From positions 1 to 15,998 of the forward strand of contig NZ_JBEBVH010000074.1 in assembly GCF_040392825.1 (NCBI RefSeq): a DNA stretch of 15,998 nt, written 5' to 3'. A program made the position numbers and the translations under genes. Under the pieces are notes generated by a model. That model was not told the origin of the DNA and did not search any database. It saw only the letters and a program-made list of their open reading frames with translations. Within the stretch, counting starts at the first letter, position 1. Each line of letters starts with the position of its first letter. Source of the DNA: Pseudopedobacter sp040392825 (GTDB lineage: Bacteria > Bacteroidota > Bacteroidia > Sphingobacteriales > Sphingobacteriaceae). Positions 14,491 to 15,998 of the stretch are shown here, piece by piece.

Positions 14491-15807
14491 ATGTCATCAG
14501 TAGAGACAACTTATGTGCCTTACAAAGTTAAGGACATCTCACTTGCAGAGTGGGGCAGAAAAGAAATAGAATTGGCAGAGGCAGAAATGCCCGGTTTAAT
14601 GTCATTAAGAAAGGAATTCGGTGCTGCGAAACCTTTGAAAGGAGCCAGAATAGCTGGTTGCTTACATATGACAATTCAAACAGCTGTTCTTATAGAAACT
14701 TTAGTAGAGTTAGGGGCAGAAGTTACCTGGTCTTCTTGTAACATCTTTTCAACTCAGGATCATGCAGCTGCAGCGATTGCTGCTGCGGGTATTTCTGTTT
14801 ATGCGTGGAAAGGCATGAATGAGGAGGAGTTTAACTGGTGTATTGAACAAACCCTGTACTTTGGAGAAGACCGTCAGCCATTAAACATGATTTTGGATGA
14901 TGGTGGAGACTTAACCAATATGGTTTTTGATCAGTACCCGGAACTAATTGCCGGAATTAAAGGTCTTTCAGAAGAAACTACAACCGGAGTGCACCGTTTG
15001 TATGAAAGAATGAAAAACGGAACCTTGCATTTACCAGCGATTAATGTAAACGATTCTGTAACCAAATCTAAATTTGACAACAAATATGGCTGTCGCGAAT
15101 CTTTAGTAGATGCTATCAGAAGAGCAACTGATATTATGCTGGCTGGTAAAGTTGCTGTAGTAGCAGGTTATGGAGATGTAGGTAAAGGTTCGGCGGAATC
15201 ATTGAAAAGTGCAGGTGTACGTGTCATTGTTACAGAAATAGATCCTATCTGTGCTTTGCAGGCTGCTATGGAAGGCTATGAAGTGAAAAAGTTTGCTAAT
15301 GCGGTAAAAGAAGCTGATATCGTGGTAACAACCACCGGTAACTGTGATATCGTTAGAGCGGAGCATTTCAAAGCAATGAAAGATAAAGCTATCGTTTGTA
15401 ACATAGGTCACTTTGATAATGAGATCGATGTAGCATGGTTAAATAAAAACTACGGAAATACTAAAGTTGAGATCAAACCTCAGGTAGATAAATATACAAT
15501 CGACGGTAAAGATATCATTTTATTGGCTGAAGGTAGGCTGGTGAATCTGGGGTGTGCAACCGGACATCCAAGTTTTGTAATGAGTAATTCCTTCACCAAT
15601 CAAACTTTAGCTCAATTAGAATTGTGGACGAATACTGCAGCTTACGAAAACAAAGTTTATACTTTGCCTAAACATCTGGATGAGAAAGTAGCTCGCTTAC
15701 ACCTGGAAAAAATTGGTGTTGAGTTGGATGTTTTAGATCCGCATCAGGCAGCTTATATAGGTGTTGCTGTGGAAGGACCGTTTAAACCAGAGCATTATAG
15801 ATACTAG
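14491..15807 (+). CDS. ahcY: S-adenosylhomocysteine hydrolase (adenosylhomocysteinase)
   Basis: This NAD-dependent cytosolic enzyme splits S-adenosylhomocysteine into adenosine and homocysteine, relieving product inhibition of methyltransferases and feeding the methyl cycle. The 438-residue length matches the form without the ~40-residue insertion found in many proteobacterial and plant enzymes. CLHMT gives H59, LDDGGDLTN gives D137 and SEETTTG gives E162. NVNDSVTKSKFDNKYGCRES carries the lysine and aspartate that act near the substrate ribose. GYGDVGKG (226-233) is the Rossmann NAD loop. NIGHFDNEID and GHPSFVMSNSF (H359) line the active site. The C-terminal FKPEHYRY supplies K432 and Y436, which contact NAD of the neighbouring subunit. 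The enzyme should be a tetramer. The start at 14491 follows an A-rich leader. It is monocistronic, with its own promoter and terminator. Confidence 0.98.
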   Translation: MSSVETTYVPYKVKDISLAEWGRKEIELAEAEMPGLMSLRKEFGAAKPLKGARIAGCLHMTIQTAVLIETLVELGAEVTWSSCNIFSTQDHAAAAIAAAGISVYAWKGMNEEEFNWCIEQTLYFGEDRQPLNMILDDGGDLTNMVFDQYPELIAGIKGLSEETTTGVHRLYERMKNGTLHLPAINVNDSVTKSKFDNKYGCRESLVDAIRRATDIMLAGKVAVVAGYGDVGKGSAESLKSAGVRVIVTEIDPICALQAAMEGYEVKKFANAVKEADIVVTTTGNCDIVRAEHFKAMKDKAIVCNIGHFDNEIDVAWLNKNYGNTKVEIKPQVDKYTIDGKDIILLAEGRLVNLGCATGHPSFVMSNSFTNQTLAQLELWTNTAAYENKVYTLPKHLDEKVARLHLEKIGVELDVLDPHQAAYIGVAVEGPFKPEHYRY

Positions 15808-15826
15808 ATATAATTCTTTTAAATAA

Positions 15827-15859
15827 AAAAAGGCGGGTTAATTTCTAACCTGCCTTTTT
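15827..15859 (+). terminator. Intrinsic terminator of ahcY
   Basis: GGCGGGTTA (15832-15840) pairs with TAACCTGCC (15846-15854) through one G-T wobble, around a 5-base loop (ATTTC). Flanking A and T tracts extend the stem; the T-run at 15855-15859, then TTTTT after one G, completes a strong terminator about 20 bases after the ahcY stop. The A-tract on the left may let it work on the opposite strand too. Confidence 0.88.
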
Positions 15860-15870
15860 GTTTTTAATAA

Positions 15871-15998
15871 TGTCCTGTCCAAAATAGGTTGACACAAAAG
15901 TGTTAACAGAGGAAAGGACAGGAAGTACGTTTTATCTAATCTGACCAAAAAATCCTCTATTTCTGGGATACATAAAATAAAAAAGCCGGAATTAAAAT
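15871..15998. mobile_element. Possible insertion-sequence terminus, cut by the window edge
   Basis: After the ahcY terminator the sequence changes character. TGTCCTGTCC (15871-15880), starting with the TG typical of many IS ends, is followed by AGGTTGACAC. An 8-base arm TCCTGTCC (15873-15880) is mirrored by GGACAGGA (15916-15923). Nested at the same centre is GTTGACAC (15888-15895) with GTGTTAAC (15900-15907). From memory this resembles IS3-type ends in Bacteroidota (TGTCNTGTCC plus a GTTGACA element), but I cannot search it. One frame on each strand stays open to the window edge without a convincing start. No transposase motif is visible in the 75 remaining bases, so both the identity and the direction of the element are uncertain. 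Confidence 0.38.

Noticed and set aside
1..15998. CRISPR arrays, tRNA or rRNA genes, phage or defence islands
   Set aside because: No regularly spaced repeats, tRNA-like cloverleafs, rRNA sequence, integrase or restriction genes were seen on either strand.

Overview
The window is low-GC chromosomal DNA that looks like a member of the Bacteroidota, most plausibly Sphingobacteriaceae (Pedobacter- or Sphingobacterium-like). Supporting signs are a SusC-type plug signature in a macroglobulin-like surface protein, a TPR-type sensor histidine kinase, TAnnTTTG/TTTG promoter pairs, A-rich leaders without clear Shine-Dalgarno sequences, and strong similarity to housekeeping proteins of that phylum. The genus is an inference; no rRNA or other marker settles it.

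Layout. Bases 1-868 hold the 3' half of groEL, closed by a clean intrinsic terminator. An mgtC-family membrane protein follows and meets a secreted class 3 lipase tail to tail with a 4-base overlap. Further along the minus strand is a two-gene unit, an Sfp-type phosphopantetheinyl transferase and lipB (3-base gap), both acting on carrier-protein chemistry. Divergent from it is dcd (dCTP deaminase) with its own terminator. Then comes a plus-strand run: a 900-residue MG2/plug protein without a beta-barrel, a Delta3,Delta2-enoyl-CoA isomerase 2 bases downstream, and a DECR1-like 2,4-dienoyl-CoA reductase. The last two are the auxiliary enzymes for beta-oxidation of unsaturated fatty acids. A secreted M1 aminopeptidase with HEAT-like repeats faces them on the minus strand. 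A TPR histidine kinase runs the other way, ending in a 15-bp perfect hairpin shared with a convergent bacilliredoxin (BrxA/BrxB) gene. Last is ahcY (S-adenosylhomocysteine hydrolase), with a recognisable promoter and a strong terminator.

The final ~130 bases, beyond the ahcY terminator, hold a nested palindrome that resembles the terminus of an insertion sequence. The rest of any such element lies outside the window.

Most of the window is ordinary core genome. The parts that deserve a second look are the barrel-less plug protein and its link to the fatty-acid genes, the mitochondrial-like isomerase/reductase pair, and the palindromic terminus at the right edge. No RNA genes, CRISPR arrays, phage genes or defence systems were seen. 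No gene-free stretch exceeds about 190 bases.
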